NCBI GenBank assembly: GCA_964431965.1
Contig: CAYSLU010000006.1
Span: 1-64,000 of the forward strand
Reading direction: 5' to 3'
DNA from: CAYSLU01 sp964431965
GTDB taxonomy: Bacteria > Verrucomicrobiota > Kiritimatiellia > CAIKKV01 > CAYSLU01
Length of the DNA: 64,000 nt
Shown: positions 16,349 to 24,513 of the stretch, in pieces
Position numbering within the stretch: the first letter of the stretch is position 1
Layout of the letters: every line of letters begins with the position of its first letter
The notes under the pieces: generated by a model
Databases searched by the model: none
Told to the model about the DNA's origin: nothing
Seen by the model: the letters and a program-made list of their open reading frames with translations, nothing else
Translations under genes and position numbers: made by a program

Positions 16349-16362
16349 CAGACTATAGTCTG
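16349..16362. promoter_or_regulatory. Perfect 14-bp palindrome, probable C-box operator
   Basis: CAGACTATAGTCTG is fully palindromic. Its GACT/AGTC half-sites match the known C-box pattern of restriction controller proteins, and its central TATAGT can serve as a -10 for transcription into the regulator gene, whose ATG lies 11 nt downstream of that hexamer. Binding by the encoded regulator is inferred. Confidence 0.65.
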
Positions 16363-16522
16363 CAATGCTTCCCGCCGAGGCCCGGTGAGCTACCGTTCGA
16401 GCGCCTGATGGGGCGCGAGGCAGGGCGCGTCAGAACAGGCTCGGCTGTTGGCCGAGGAGCTTGGTGGACACGGCACGTGCCGAGTCCCTCCTCATGCAAG
16501 CCATGATCTGTGGCCTTGCCTG

Positions 16523-16900
16523 CTACATTCGATAGGGCACCATCACGAAGGAATCGCGGCCTTCCCGGAAGTCCTTCTCGTTGCGGGTGACCAGAAGCCA
16601 GTCGCGTCGTTGCGCCACGGCCGCCTGAAAGGCGTCGGGCAGCTTCCAGCGATGCTGCCGACGCAGCCGTGCGGCCGTATCCGCCGTCTCGGCATCCAAT
16701 GCAACGCAGTCAAACAGATCACAGAGAACCTGCGCAGCCATATGTTCGTCCTCCGTGCCGCCGGAGAGCACCTCGGCCCGGGTGATCACCGAGATCGCCG
16801 CCTCGCCCGGATGAAGCCCCTCGACCCAGCGCACGGCGGCGGGCACACCCCTGAGGACATCGATCAGGATTGCTGAGTCGAGCAGGTAGCGGGTCTTCAC
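16523..16900 (-). CDS. vapC: PIN-domain toxin ribonuclease (VapC-like)
   Basis: About 125 aa with the conserved acidic residues of PIN nucleases: LLDSAILIDVL (Asp8, with the second Asp near the helix), ISVITRAEVLSG (Glu), KLPDAFQAAVA (Asp) and LLVTRNEKDF (final Asp). VapC toxins cleave tRNA or rRNA. The GTG at 16900 overlaps the antitoxin TGA as GTGA, the usual coupling in these operons; an ATG at 16915 is also possible. It lies 182 bp from the C-protein gene on the same strand. Confidence 0.88.
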   Translation of the reverse strand: MKTRYLLDSAILIDVLRGVPAAVRWVEGLHPGEAAISVITRAEVLSGGTEDEHMAAQVLCDLFDCVALDAETADTAARLRRQHRWKLPDAFQAAVAQRRDWLLVTRNEKDFREGRDSFVMVPYRM

Positions 16901-17145
16901 GGGTGGGCGTCCCATTCCTTGCGGAGGCGATCCACGTGCTTTTGGCTGTCAGTACGGACCGACTTCCACGCGCCCGCGCATGCCCTTACGGTCCCTCGGA
17001 ATTGCGACGAGGGCTCGGCATGGCGCAGGCACGCCACGGCGCGGCGCACCAACTCGGCTGTGGACACGCCTTGCCGACGGCCGGTCTGCTCCAGCCACTT
17101 CTTCTCGCGTTCAGGCAAAGACACGATCATCCGGATCATCTTCAC
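16897..17145 (-). CDS. Ribbon-helix-helix antitoxin
   Basis: An 82-aa protein with an N-terminal ribbon-helix-helix DNA-binding domain: MKMIRMIVSLPEREKKWLEQ strand and helix, then GRRQGVSTAELVRRAVACL. The C-terminal ~35 residues should bind and block the PIN toxin. The ATG follows a strong AAGGAG. It is the first gene of the toxin-antitoxin unit, and RHH antitoxins normally repress their own promoter; a promoter with repeated TGTGATAT motifs lies upstream. Confidence 0.85.
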   Translation of the reverse strand: MKMIRMIVSLPEREKKWLEQTGRRQGVSTAELVRRAVACLRHAEPSSQFRGTVRACAGAWKSVRTDSQKHVDRLRKEWDAHP

Positions 17146-17176
17146 TTCTCCTTGGGGCTACGCATGCCGTGGTTGA

Positions 17177-17205
17177 TGTATATCACAGTTGCGATATCAC
17201 AGCAA
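17177..17205 (-). promoter_or_regulatory. Candidate promoter/operator of the toxin-antitoxin unit
   Basis: On the minus strand: -35-like TTGCTG (complement 17200-17205), a 17-bp spacer, and -10-like TATACA (complement 17177-17182). TGTGATAT occurs twice as a direct repeat across this segment, spaced 15 bp, a plausible binding pattern for dimers of the RHH antitoxin. The start codon lies 31 bp downstream of the -10. Confidence 0.5.
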
Positions 17206-17231
17206 TTCGTTGCGAATGCACGCGGGACGTC

Positions 17232-18455
17232 TCATGCGAGGGCCGTGTCGGTTCGTTGGCGGAAGCCTTCCGCCGGGCCGAAGGGGGCGAGGCCGACGGT
17301 GATGTAGGAGTTGATGGCGGTGTCCGACTCCCGGTGGGCGAAGCGCCACATCCGGCCGCACATCTCGCGCTTGATCTCGCGGTACGCCGGNNNNNNNNNN
17401 NNNNNNNNNNNNNNNNNNNNNNNNNNNNNNNNNNNNNNNNNNNNNNNNNNNNNNNNNNNNNNNNNNNNNNNNNNNNNNNNNNNNNNNNNNCCGCGGAAGC
17501 AGGGGATGCCCTTGGCGAACAGGCCGTGGTCGCCGCAGTAGTCGCCATGGTCGGAACAGTAGAGGACCAGCGTGTTGTCCGCCTGGCCGCTCCGGGCGAG
17601 CGCGCCGAGGACGCGGGCGAAGAGCTCGTCGAGATAGGAGCAGTAGGCCCAGAAGTGGCGGACGCCCTCCCGGTACTCGCGCTCCGAAAGCTGGCCGAAG
17701 ATCTGATCGCGCATGCGCCGGTAGATGCCGGGCTTGTCGTCGAGCCGATCGGCGTGGCTGGCGGGCAGCGGAATGTCGGCGAGCCGGTAGCGGTCCAGAT
17801 GCCGCGCGGGCGCGAAGTAGGGGTCGTGCGGGCCGATCAGCCCGACATACAGGCACCAGGGATCGCCGCCCGCCTTCCGAGCGTCGATCGCCTCGATGGC
17901 TCGCGCGACCGTCTGCTCGTCATGGTCTTCGGGGCGCTCGGCCGCCCGCGTGCCGTACAGCACGGTGCGGCCGTAGCCGGGCCGCAGGATTCCGCCCTCG
18001 CCGCGCTCGACCGGCTCCGGCTGGGCGGCGAGCTTCCGGTAGTAGTCCCAGCTCGGGCCGTGTACCGCGCCGGCCGCGGCGCTGACGAATCGCTCGGTCC
18101 AGCCGCGCGCCGCCGGAGACTCATCCACGCTGACATGCCATTTTCCCGAGAAATCGAGCGCGTAGCCGGCCGCGGCCAGGTCCTCGCTCCAGAGGCGCAC
18201 GCCGGGCTTGGGGCCCCGGCTCAGAGCCTGGTCGTTGCAGATATTGTTCCATACGCCGTGGCGGGACGGGTACAAGCCGGTGAAGAACGTGGCCCGCGCG
18301 GGACAGCAGTGGGGGGAGGGACAGAAGGCGTTGGTGAAGGTCACGCCCTCCGCCGCGAAGCGCGTGAGGGCGGGAGTGATCGCCGGGTGCTCGGGCAAAA
18401 CCGTGTCGCCCCGCTGGTGATCGGTCATGAAGACGAGGATGTTGGGTTTGCTCAT
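17232..18455 (-). CDS. Sulfatase (formylglycine-dependent), interrupted by an assembly gap
   Basis: A type I sulfatase that hydrolyses sulfate esters, probably of glycans. The N-terminus NILVFMTDHQRGD carries the first metal-binding Asp; SPHCCPARATFFTGLYPSR holds the CxPxR maturation motif, with Cys50 converted to formylglycine; SGKWH and LYCSDHGDYCGDHGLFAKG hold further active-site residues. No signal peptide is seen. The reading frame is continuous on both sides of 100 N residues (17391-17490), but the gap size is nominal, so the true length is unknown and the downstream part (from PAYREIKREM) is only probably the same gene. It follows the purine permease gene by 14 bp. Confidence 0.85.
   Translation of the reverse strand: MSKPNILVFMTDHQRGDTVLPEHPAITPALTRFAAEGVTFTNAFCPSPHCCPARATFFTGLYPSRHGVWNNICNDQALSRGPKPGVRLWSEDLAAAGYALDFSGKWHVSVDESPAARGWTERFVSAAAGAVHGPSWDYYRKLAAQPEPVERGEGGILRPGYGRTVLYGTRAAERPEDHDEQTVARAIEAIDARKAGGDPWCLYVGLIGPHDPYFAPARHLDRYRLADIPLPASHADRLDDKPGIYRRMRDQIFGQLSEREYREGVRHFWAYCSYLDELFARVLGALARSGQADNTLVLYCSDHGDYCGDHGLFAKGIPCFRXXXXXXXXXXXXXXXXXXXXXXXXXXXXXXXXXXPAYREIKREMCGRMWRFAHRESDTAINSYITVGLAPFGPAEGFRQRTDTALA
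17391..17490. other. Assembly gap (100 N)
   Basis: Exactly 100 unknown bases inside the sulfatase gene. A round 100 is the usual placeholder for a gap of unknown length, so distances across it and the sulfatase reading frame are not reliable. Confidence 0.98.
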
Positions 18456-18469
18456 GGCGGGGGGATCTC

Positions 18470-19843
18470 TCAGTGCGGCAGGCCGAACACGTAGTAGACG
18501 AGACAGAGCAGCCCCAGCACGATCGAGCCGGCGTTCAGCTCGCGCCAGCGGCCGGATGCCAGCTTCAGGACGGGGTAGATCGCGAGTCCGGCCGTGAGGC
18601 CATTTGCGATGTTGTACGTGAACAGCATGAGCGCGATCGTGACGAACGCGGGAACGAGCTCGGTCAGATCCTCGAAGTCGATGCGCCGGACGGAGCCGAG
18701 CATCAGGACGCCGACCGCGACCAGCGCGGGGCCGTATGCGTAGCGCAGGTGCTGGAGCGGCTCGGCCAGGGGGATGAAGAAGAGCGAGAGCGCGAAGAGC
18801 CCCGCCGTGACGACGGCCGCGAGGCCCGTGCGTGCGCCCTCGCGGATGCCCGTGGCCGACTCGATGTACGCGCCGCTGGTGGACGTGCCCACGAGGCCGC
18901 TGAACATGCAGGTGACCGCGTCCACGAGCATGGGCTTCTCGATGTCGGGGAAGTTGCCCTTGTCGTCCAGCATGTTGCCGGCCGCGCCGACGCCCACCAG
19001 CGTTCCGAGCGTGTCGAGGAAGCTCATCAGGAACAGGGTCAGCAGGACCGGGAGGAAGCTCAGGCGAAGGACGCCGGCGATGTCGAGCTGGAGCGCGATC
19101 GGGGCGAGCGAGTAGTCGCCCGTGAACGGAAGGGCGGCCACGGCGCGCGGCGCCTGCCCGAAGCCCATGAGGCATCCGAGCGCGGCTGTCGCGGCGATGC
19201 CGAGCAGCAGGGCGCCGGGCACGCGCCGGCAGAGCAGGATCATGATGAGAAGGAAGCCGAGCACGGCCAGCAGCACCTGGGGGTCATGCAGGCTGCCGAT
19301 CTTCACCGGCACGTCGGGAGCCCGCAGCAGCCCCCCCGGCGCCGCGGCGAGCGCCTGCGCGGGCATGCCGGCGACGAAGCTCGTCACGATCCCCGTCTCG
19401 TAGAGCCCGATGAACGCGAGGAACAGGCCGATGCCCGCCGCGAAGCTGTGCTTCATGCTCGTCGAGATCGAGAGGGCCAGCCAGGCGCGGATGCGGAACA
19501 GGGTGATCAGCAGGAAGAGCAGGCCGCTGACGAACACCGCTCCGAGGCGCAGCTGCCAGCCGATGCCCATCGCCGCGAGGCCAAACGCGATGAAGGCGTT
19601 CTCTCCCATGTAGGGCGCCACCGCGATCGGGCGGTTGGCCAGCACCCCCATCAGCAGGCACCCGAACACGGCCGTCAGGATGGTGGCGACCGTGCTGGGG
19701 CCAGCCGGTATGCCCGCGAAGGCCAGGATCGCCGGGTTCACGACGATGATGTACGCCATGGTGACGAACGTCGTCGCCCCGCCCAGGATTTCCGTGCGAA
19801 TGCAGGACCCGCGCTCGCGTATTCGAAACACCCGCTCGATCAT
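18470..19843 (-). CDS. AzgA-type guanine/hypoxanthine/adenine permease (NCS2 family)
   Basis: A 457-aa integral membrane transporter of the AzgA-like branch of NCS2 nucleobase:cation symporters. Signatures: EILGGATTFVTMAYIIVVNP, VAPYMGENAFIAFGLA, and LMSFLDTLGTLVGVGAAGNM, then GTSTSGAYIESATGIREGAR. About 12-14 helices are visible along the length. The start is set at 19843 by GGAGGGAC nine bases upstream. It lies between the GtrA-like gene (41 bp upstream) and the sulfatase gene, both on the same strand. Purine uptake beside a sulfatase has no obvious shared pathway; they may simply be cotranscribed. Confidence 0.92.
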   Translation of the reverse strand: MIERVFRIRERGSCIRTEILGGATTFVTMAYIIVVNPAILAFAGIPAGPSTVATILTAVFGCLLMGVLANRPIAVAPYMGENAFIAFGLAAMGIGWQLRLGAVFVSGLLFLLITLFRIRAWLALSISTSMKHSFAAGIGLFLAFIGLYETGIVTSFVAGMPAQALAAAPGGLLRAPDVPVKIGSLHDPQVLLAVLGFLLIMILLCRRVPGALLLGIAATAALGCLMGFGQAPRAVAALPFTGDYSLAPIALQLDIAGVLRLSFLPVLLTLFLMSFLDTLGTLVGVGAAGNMLDDKGNFPDIEKPMLVDAVTCMFSGLVGTSTSGAYIESATGIREGARTGLAAVVTAGLFALSLFFIPLAEPLQHLRYAYGPALVAVGVLMLGSVRRIDFEDLTELVPAFVTIALMLFTYNIANGLTAGLAIYPVLKLASGRWRELNAGSIVLGLLCLVYYVFGLPH

Positions 19844-19884
19844 GATGTCCCTCCGCAGGTTCCGATCGGTGCCGCCGGTGGCGT

Positions 19885-20310
19885 TCAGCTGACGCGAAAC
19901 GTCCAGAGCCGATGGCTCAGGAAGATGCAGGTGCCGGCGACGGCTTCGGCCGCGACCTTGGCGACCATGGGAGAGAAGCCGCCGCCGCGGGTGAACAGGG
20001 CGACCAGCCCCTCGGACAGGGCGTAGGCGCCGATCCAGACGCAGAGGAAGCGAAGCCCCTGCCGCCCGGTGCCGCGCATCTCCCGCCGGCCGAAGGTCCA
20101 CGTCTTGTTCATCACGAAGCTGAACAGGCCTCCGCACGGGCGGCTGACCAGGTTGGCCAGAAGGGGGTCCCACCCGGCGATCCGGATCAGGGCGGCGTAG
20201 ATGGACAGGTCGGTAACCGCGCTTCCGGCGCCGACCAGGAGGTAGCGCCTCGCGGACCGGAGCAGAGCTGGCCGGCCGGGCGCTTCGGCTGTCGCATCTG
20301 ATGCATGCAT
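19885..20310 (-). CDS. GtrA-like membrane protein
   Basis: A 141-aa protein of the GtrA family: four helices with the typical start RYLLVGAGSAVTDLSIYAAL, the conserved FVMNKTWTFG between helices, and a closing LSHRLWTF. GtrA proteins are thought to move polyprenyl-linked sugars across the membrane or to recruit glycosyltransferases. No glycosyltransferase gene is adjacent. It lies 36 bp downstream of the propeller gene. Confidence 0.88.
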   Translation of the reverse strand: MHASDATAEAPGRPALLRSARRYLLVGAGSAVTDLSIYAALIRIAGWDPLLANLVSRPCGGLFSFVMNKTWTFGRREMRGTGRQGLRFLCVWIGAYALSEGLVALFTRGGGFSPMVAKVAAEAVAGTCIFLSHRLWTFRVS

Positions 20311-20346
20311 GCTGCGCGGAATGCTACTACAGCGAGGGGGACCCGG

Positions 20347-22299
20347 TCAGTTCGAAACGCGGACCGAGCGGAGCTTCGCCTCGCAGCCGAAGAAGTAGCG
20401 GCCGTTGACCAGGGCGCCGCCGGCGGTCGGGCCGTTCGCTCGGGTCGTGCGCCAGAGCACCTCGATGCGCGTGGTTCCAAGCGGCACGCGGTACACGCCC
20501 TCGCGCGTGGCCCCGTAGAGATATCGATCGTCCCGCTGGAAGGATACCTCGAGCGGCCAGCCGGCGACGCTGGCGAGCGGAGCGCGGTCAACGATCCGGC
20601 GGTTCGCGAAGTCGATGAGCATGAGATCCGCCTGCAGGACTGTCTCCGGGGCCGGGTGCACGATGGCGTAGGCTAGCCCGTTGCCCGCATCCTCGAGGTC
20701 CATGACGCCGATGACGTCCATGCCGAGGTCGCCCTGCCAGACCTCGCGGTCGGCCCGCGGGTCCCACAGCGCGAACCCGGCCCGCCGGGCCTTGGGGTTC
20801 GTCCCGCTCCCGCCGTAGATGCAGAAACCGACCACGAGCTGGTCCGGGCCGGACAGGTGGGCGATCGAGACGGGGCTGCAGTCGCGGATGATATGGCGGT
20901 GGGCGCCGCCGAACCGGTCCGCCTTCGGGTCGTACCAAGACAGCGTGCCGCCCCACATCCCGTAGTCCGGCATCGACGCGACCCACACCTTGCCCGCCGG
21001 CCCGGCGACCATGTCGCGCGGGCGGTAGGCGATGGCGTCCATGCGTCCGAGCTGGCGCGGGTTGTCGTCTGGTCCGAACCGGAACCGGAGCGATCCGGAC
21101 GGATCCCACTCGCCGTGCAGGAGCACGGCTTCGCCGTTTCGCTCGCGGAGCGATGAGAACGAGTAGGGCCGCTTCGGGTCGTACTCGCAGAGGAGGGCGT
21201 GCGTGTAGACGCACAGGTAGAGCTTCCCGTCGAGCCAGTCCATGGAGTACGCCTCGCCGGAGGCGGTGCTGCAGGCGCCGTGGTCGGACAGCTCCCCCGT
21301 GGCCGGGTCTGCCGTGAAGAAGTGCATGGGCAGCACGCTCGTGCCATAGACGCGGCCGTCGGGCCCGGCCCGGACGATGTAGATGCCCGCGCCGTCCGCC
21401 TGGTAGTCGAGGTGCAGGACGCGCTGGCGTCCGGACGGGCTTCGGACTTCGATGATCCGCCATGCGTGAGCCTTCTCGCCGTGGCCGTCGAGAAACCGGA
21501 AGCGCGACCCGTCCGGGAGTGTGGCTGGAGCGGCGGGGGCGGGGCGTGCCGCCACCGGAACGGCCCCGAGGCCGCGGACGCCGAACACGCCTTCGTGACT
21601 GTCGATGTAGAGCAGGCCGTCCGCGCCCGTGATCAGTTCCACGCGGCCGGTTCCAGCGTCCGTGTCGGCGATCGGGCCGATGGCTCGGCGCTCGCCGGTG
21701 GCGGGATCGAACGCGATGACGTGGGGGCGGGTCATCTTGGCGAGCCCGGCGACGGTTCCGTCCGCGCCGCACGCGACGTAGAAGTAGTGCTCCGTGTCGT
21801 CCATGCGCCCCCAGTCGCGCACCGCGCCTGTGGCCGGATCGAACGAGAAGAGCGAGTCGTCCGGGTGGCAGCCGACGTAGATGGTGCCGTCCGGCGCTTC
21901 GGCGATGCTGCACGGCGCCATGCTGGCGCCCGGCCGCAGCGGGCCCGAGGACGCGAGGATCCCCGACCGCGGGTCGAGGTGCAGGACCCATCCGGAGTCG
22001 TGTGTCGCCGCGTGTTCCTGCCCGGAGCCGGCGATGAACAGCCGCTGCCATCGCTCGCTCCACAGGACGGGCCTGGCGCCGGACACGCCCGACGGCGGGT
22101 CGAAGCGGCGGCAGGCGCCGGTCTCCGCATCGATCTGCAGCACGAACATGTCGGCCCGCGACGATTCCTGTCCCATGACGGCGTACAGGCAGGGCGCTCC
22201 GGTTGCGTCCCGTCCGGCATACGGGCCTCCGCCGACCGGCGCCCGAACCGGTATGCCCCATTCCCGCATCGATCCGCTCGCATCGCCGTTCGTTCGCAT
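20347..22299 (-). CDS. Large beta-propeller protein of unknown function
   Basis: A 650-aa protein made almost entirely of propeller-like repeats marked by a recurring DPATG or DPR motif: FDPATGAVRDWG, FDPATGERRAIG, ADPATGELSDHG, YDPKADRFGG and WDPRADREVWQGD. No signal peptide, so probably cytoplasmic. The start at 22299 follows AAGGAAA; an upstream ATG at 22356 lacks this. It heads the minus-strand run with the GtrA-like, permease and sulfatase genes. Its style matches the N-terminal half of the protein at 46544-49054, suggesting one family of sugar-context propellers. No catalytic signature recognised. Confidence 0.75.
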   Translation of the reverse strand: MRTNGDASGSMREWGIPVRAPVGGGPYAGRDATGAPCLYAVMGQESSRADMFVLQIDAETGACRRFDPPSGVSGARPVLWSERWQRLFIAGSGQEHAATHDSGWVLHLDPRSGILASSGPLRPGASMAPCSIAEAPDGTIYVGCHPDDSLFSFDPATGAVRDWGRMDDTEHYFYVACGADGTVAGLAKMTRPHVIAFDPATGERRAIGPIADTDAGTGRVELITGADGLLYIDSHEGVFGVRGLGAVPVAARPAPAAPATLPDGSRFRFLDGHGEKAHAWRIIEVRSPSGRQRVLHLDYQADGAGIYIVRAGPDGRVYGTSVLPMHFFTADPATGELSDHGACSTASGEAYSMDWLDGKLYLCVYTHALLCEYDPKRPYSFSSLRERNGEAVLLHGEWDPSGSLRFRFGPDDNPRQLGRMDAIAYRPRDMVAGPAGKVWVASMPDYGMWGGTLSWYDPKADRFGGAHRHIIRDCSPVSIAHLSGPDQLVVGFCIYGGSGTNPKARRAGFALWDPRADREVWQGDLGMDVIGVMDLEDAGNGLAYAIVHPAPETVLQADLMLIDFANRRIVDRAPLASVAGWPLEVSFQRDDRYLYGATREGVYRVPLGTTRIEVLWRTTRANGPTAGGALVNGRYFFGCEAKLRSVRVSN

Positions 22300-22429
22300 G
22301 GCGGTTTCCTTTCGAGAGTCTCCGCTTCGCGTGCGGAGGGGAGGGCAGTATGCCACATGCCCATCCGCGCACCAACCGGGCGTAATGAGACAGATTCGCC
22401 GGACCGTCAGGTTTTTGTCGCTTTTGGGC

Positions 22430-22458
22430 TTGCGTTCGGAGTTGACCGGGCATAAGAA
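22430..22458 (+). promoter_or_regulatory. Candidate promoter of the chemosensory operon
   Basis: -35-like TTGCGT (22430-22435), a 17-bp spacer, and -10-like TAAGAA (22453-22458), followed by T. It lies in the 259-bp divergent gap, about 100 bp before the first cheW start. The same TTGCGT-17-xAGAAT layout precedes tlyA, which supports it. The long leader between promoter and gene shows no clear riboswitch. Confidence 0.4.
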
Positions 22459-22558
22459 TCGGCCTCACGGGGCGGGCGTTGCGGTGCGCCGGTTGGCGCG
22501 TAGCGCAAAGCCCTTTCATCGACGAGTGGGTCCGGCATGCGATCGGAGGCGAGCGATC

Positions 22559-23044
22559 ATGGGTCAGCCGACCACGCTGCTGCAGTTCGGCGCGGGGGGG
22601 CAGCAACACGCGCTGCCGCTCGACGCCGTCGAGCACGTATCGTGGGCCGTGGAGATCACGCCGATACCCGAGGCCCCGCCGGCCGTGGTCGGCGCGGTCA
22701 ATATGGCGGGTGTCGTCGTGCCCGTCATCAGCCTGCGCCGTCTGGTCCATCTTCCCGACCGGGAGGTCGAGCCGTCCGATCGGTTGGTCGTGATTCGTCT
22801 GGCCTGCGGCCTCGTCGCCCTCGTGGTCGACGAGGTCGTCGGGGTCGTGGTTGTCCCGGACTGCGGCATCGCGCCGGCCGGGGCGATGGGATCCGGCGGG
22901 TCCGTCCAGGGGCTCCTGTCACAGGCGGACGGATTGGTTCTGGTTCACGACATCGAGCGGCTGCTGAGGCCGGCCGACATGGAGTCGCTGGCGCGCGTCG
23001 TGGGCGCGGGCGCCGAGGAGCCTGTGGGAGCGGAGGCCCTGTGA
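22559..23044 (+). CDS. cheW: CheW-like coupling protein (first)
   Basis: A 161-aa CheW domain protein linking receptors to the CheA kinase. It has the expected order: QHALPLDAVEHVSWAVEITP, VGAVNMAGVVVPVISLRRLV, then LVALVVDEVVGVVVVPDCG. GGAGG precedes the ATG. It is the first gene of the operon and the CheR gene overlaps it by 4 bp (GTGA). In Wsp-type systems two CheW proteins flank the CheR-TPR gene exactly as here, so this corresponds to WspB by position. Confidence 0.9.
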   Translation: MGQPTTLLQFGAGGQQHALPLDAVEHVSWAVEITPIPEAPPAVVGAVNMAGVVVPVISLRRLVHLPDREVEPSDRLVVIRLACGLVALVVDEVVGVVVVPDCGIAPAGAMGSGGSVQGLLSQADGLVLVHDIERLLRPADMESLARVVGAGAEEPVGAEAL

Positions 23045-24513
23045 CAACGGCTGGACAGGCGATGGATCTGGCTCGCCTCAGCGAGGTCATTCACGACCGG
23101 CTGGGGCTGTACTTCCCCGAGGAGCGGTGGGGCGACCTCGCGCGCGGCTTGGCCGGCGCGGCGGCGGACTTGGGGTTCGCGGACTCGGCCGCCTGTGCCG
23201 AGTGGCTGGCGTCCGAGTCGCTGTCGCGGCTGCAGATCGAGGTGCTCGCCTCGCATCTGACGGTGGGAGAAACCACGTTCTTCCGCGATGCCCGCTCGCT
23301 GGAGGCGCTGGAGCAGTCGGTTCTGCCGGGGCTGATCCGGGCGCGGCTTGGCGGAGCCCGGCGGCTCCGGCTCTGGAGCGCGGGCTGCGCGACGGGCGAG
23401 GAGGCCTACTCGCTGGCCATCATCGTGAGCCGTCTGCTGGACGACCTGAAGGCGTGGGATGTGACGATCCTGGCAACGGACATCAACCCGCACGCCTTGC
23501 GCAAGGGACGGCAGGCGATCTACCGGCCGTGGTCCTTCCGGAATGCGCCGCTGGCGATCCGCGACACGTGCTTCACGGAGGTGGGACCGGAGTCCTACGC
23601 CCTGCTTCCCCGCTACCGGTCGATGGTGACATTCGAATATCTGAACCTGGCGGAGGACGTCTACCCGGCGCTCCTGAACAATACGAACGCCATGGATGTG
23701 ATTCTGTGCCGCAACGTCCTGATGTACTTTTCCGACTCCGTCCGCCAGCAGGTGATCCGGCGGCTTCACTGCTGCCTCACGGATGGCGGCTGGCTGCTGA
23801 CCAGCGCGTGCGAAGCCTCGCTGGCGCTATTCCCGCTGTTTGCGCCGACTCCGTTCCCGGGGACCACGCTCTTCCGGAAGGATGGTGCGGGGGCGGCGAC
23901 GTGTGTCGAGCCTCGTGAAGCGCCCTGCGGGTCCTTCCTCCCGCGGCCGGCCGCGAAGCCGGTGTGTCCGGCGACCGCGTCGGCGCGCGAGCCGGCGCAG
24001 CCTCCGCGATCCGACGGGGTGCTGTCGGAGGCCGGTCGGCTGCTGGCCGTCGGCAGCTCGGCGGAGGCGATGATGCTGGCGGCCTCGGCTCTGGAGCTTG
24101 AGCCGGACTGCGCGCAGGCCATGGATCTGATGGCGCGAGCGTGCGCCAACCTGGGCCGGCTCACCGAGGCGCTGGAGTGGTGCGACCGGGCGGTGTCCGC
24201 GAACAAGATGAACCCGGGGGCTCAGTTCATGCGCGCCGTCGTTCTTCAGGAGCTGGGCCGGCTTGACGAGGCGCGCACGGTGCTTCGGCGCGTCCTCTAT
24301 CTGGATCCCGACTACGCGCTGGGCTACTACGCCCTCGGAGCCCTGTCCCGGCAACAAGGCCGCAGCGGCGATGCGAACCGGTGCTTTGCTCATGCGCGCG
24401 CGATTCTCGAGAAGCAGCCGGCGGATGCGGTGATGCCCGAAACCGATGGGATTACGGCCGGGCGCCTGGCGGAGACGGTGCGGGCGATGATGGATCGGGA
24501 GGGTGAGACATGA
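23041..24513 (+). CDS. cheR: CheR methyltransferase with C-terminal TPR domain (WspC-like)
   Basis: A 490-aa protein. Residues ~15-280 are a CheR SAM-dependent glutamate methyltransferase: VGETTFFRDARSLEAL, LRLWSAGCATGEEAYSLA (SAM-binding), LATDINPHALRKG and DVILCRNVLMYFSD. After a proline-rich linker, residues ~325-470 form TPR repeats (AMDLMARACANLGRLTEALE, VLQELGRLDEARTVLRRVLY). The CheR-TPR fusion is the hallmark of WspC, which methylates its receptor for adaptation. It starts with GTG at 23041 overlapping the previous stop; an ATG at 23062 is also possible. Confidence 0.92.
   Translation: MTTAGQAMDLARLSEVIHDRLGLYFPEERWGDLARGLAGAAADLGFADSAACAEWLASESLSRLQIEVLASHLTVGETTFFRDARSLEALEQSVLPGLIRARLGGARRLRLWSAGCATGEEAYSLAIIVSRLLDDLKAWDVTILATDINPHALRKGRQAIYRPWSFRNAPLAIRDTCFTEVGPESYALLPRYRSMVTFEYLNLAEDVYPALLNNTNAMDVILCRNVLMYFSDSVRQQVIRRLHCCLTDGGWLLTSACEASLALFPLFAPTPFPGTTLFRKDGAGAATCVEPREAPCGSFLPRPAAKPVCPATASAREPAQPPRSDGVLSEAGRLLAVGSSAEAMMLAASALELEPDCAQAMDLMARACANLGRLTEALEWCDRAVSANKMNPGAQFMRAVVLQELGRLDEARTVLRRVLYLDPDYALGYYALGALSRQQGRSGDANRCFAHARAILEKQPADAVMPETDGITAGRLAETVRAMMDREGET

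Noticed and set aside
18473..20026. 517-codon plus-strand frame opposite the purine permease
   Set aside because: Its translation is Glu/Gln/Arg-rich with no domain, as expected from the antisense of a hydrophobic, GC-rich membrane protein gene.
22485..22510. Possible sigma-54 promoter (TTGGCGCGTAGCGCAAA) before the chemosensory operon
   Set aside because: The GG-to-GC spacing is 8 bp rather than 10, so it does not fit the -24/-12 pattern.
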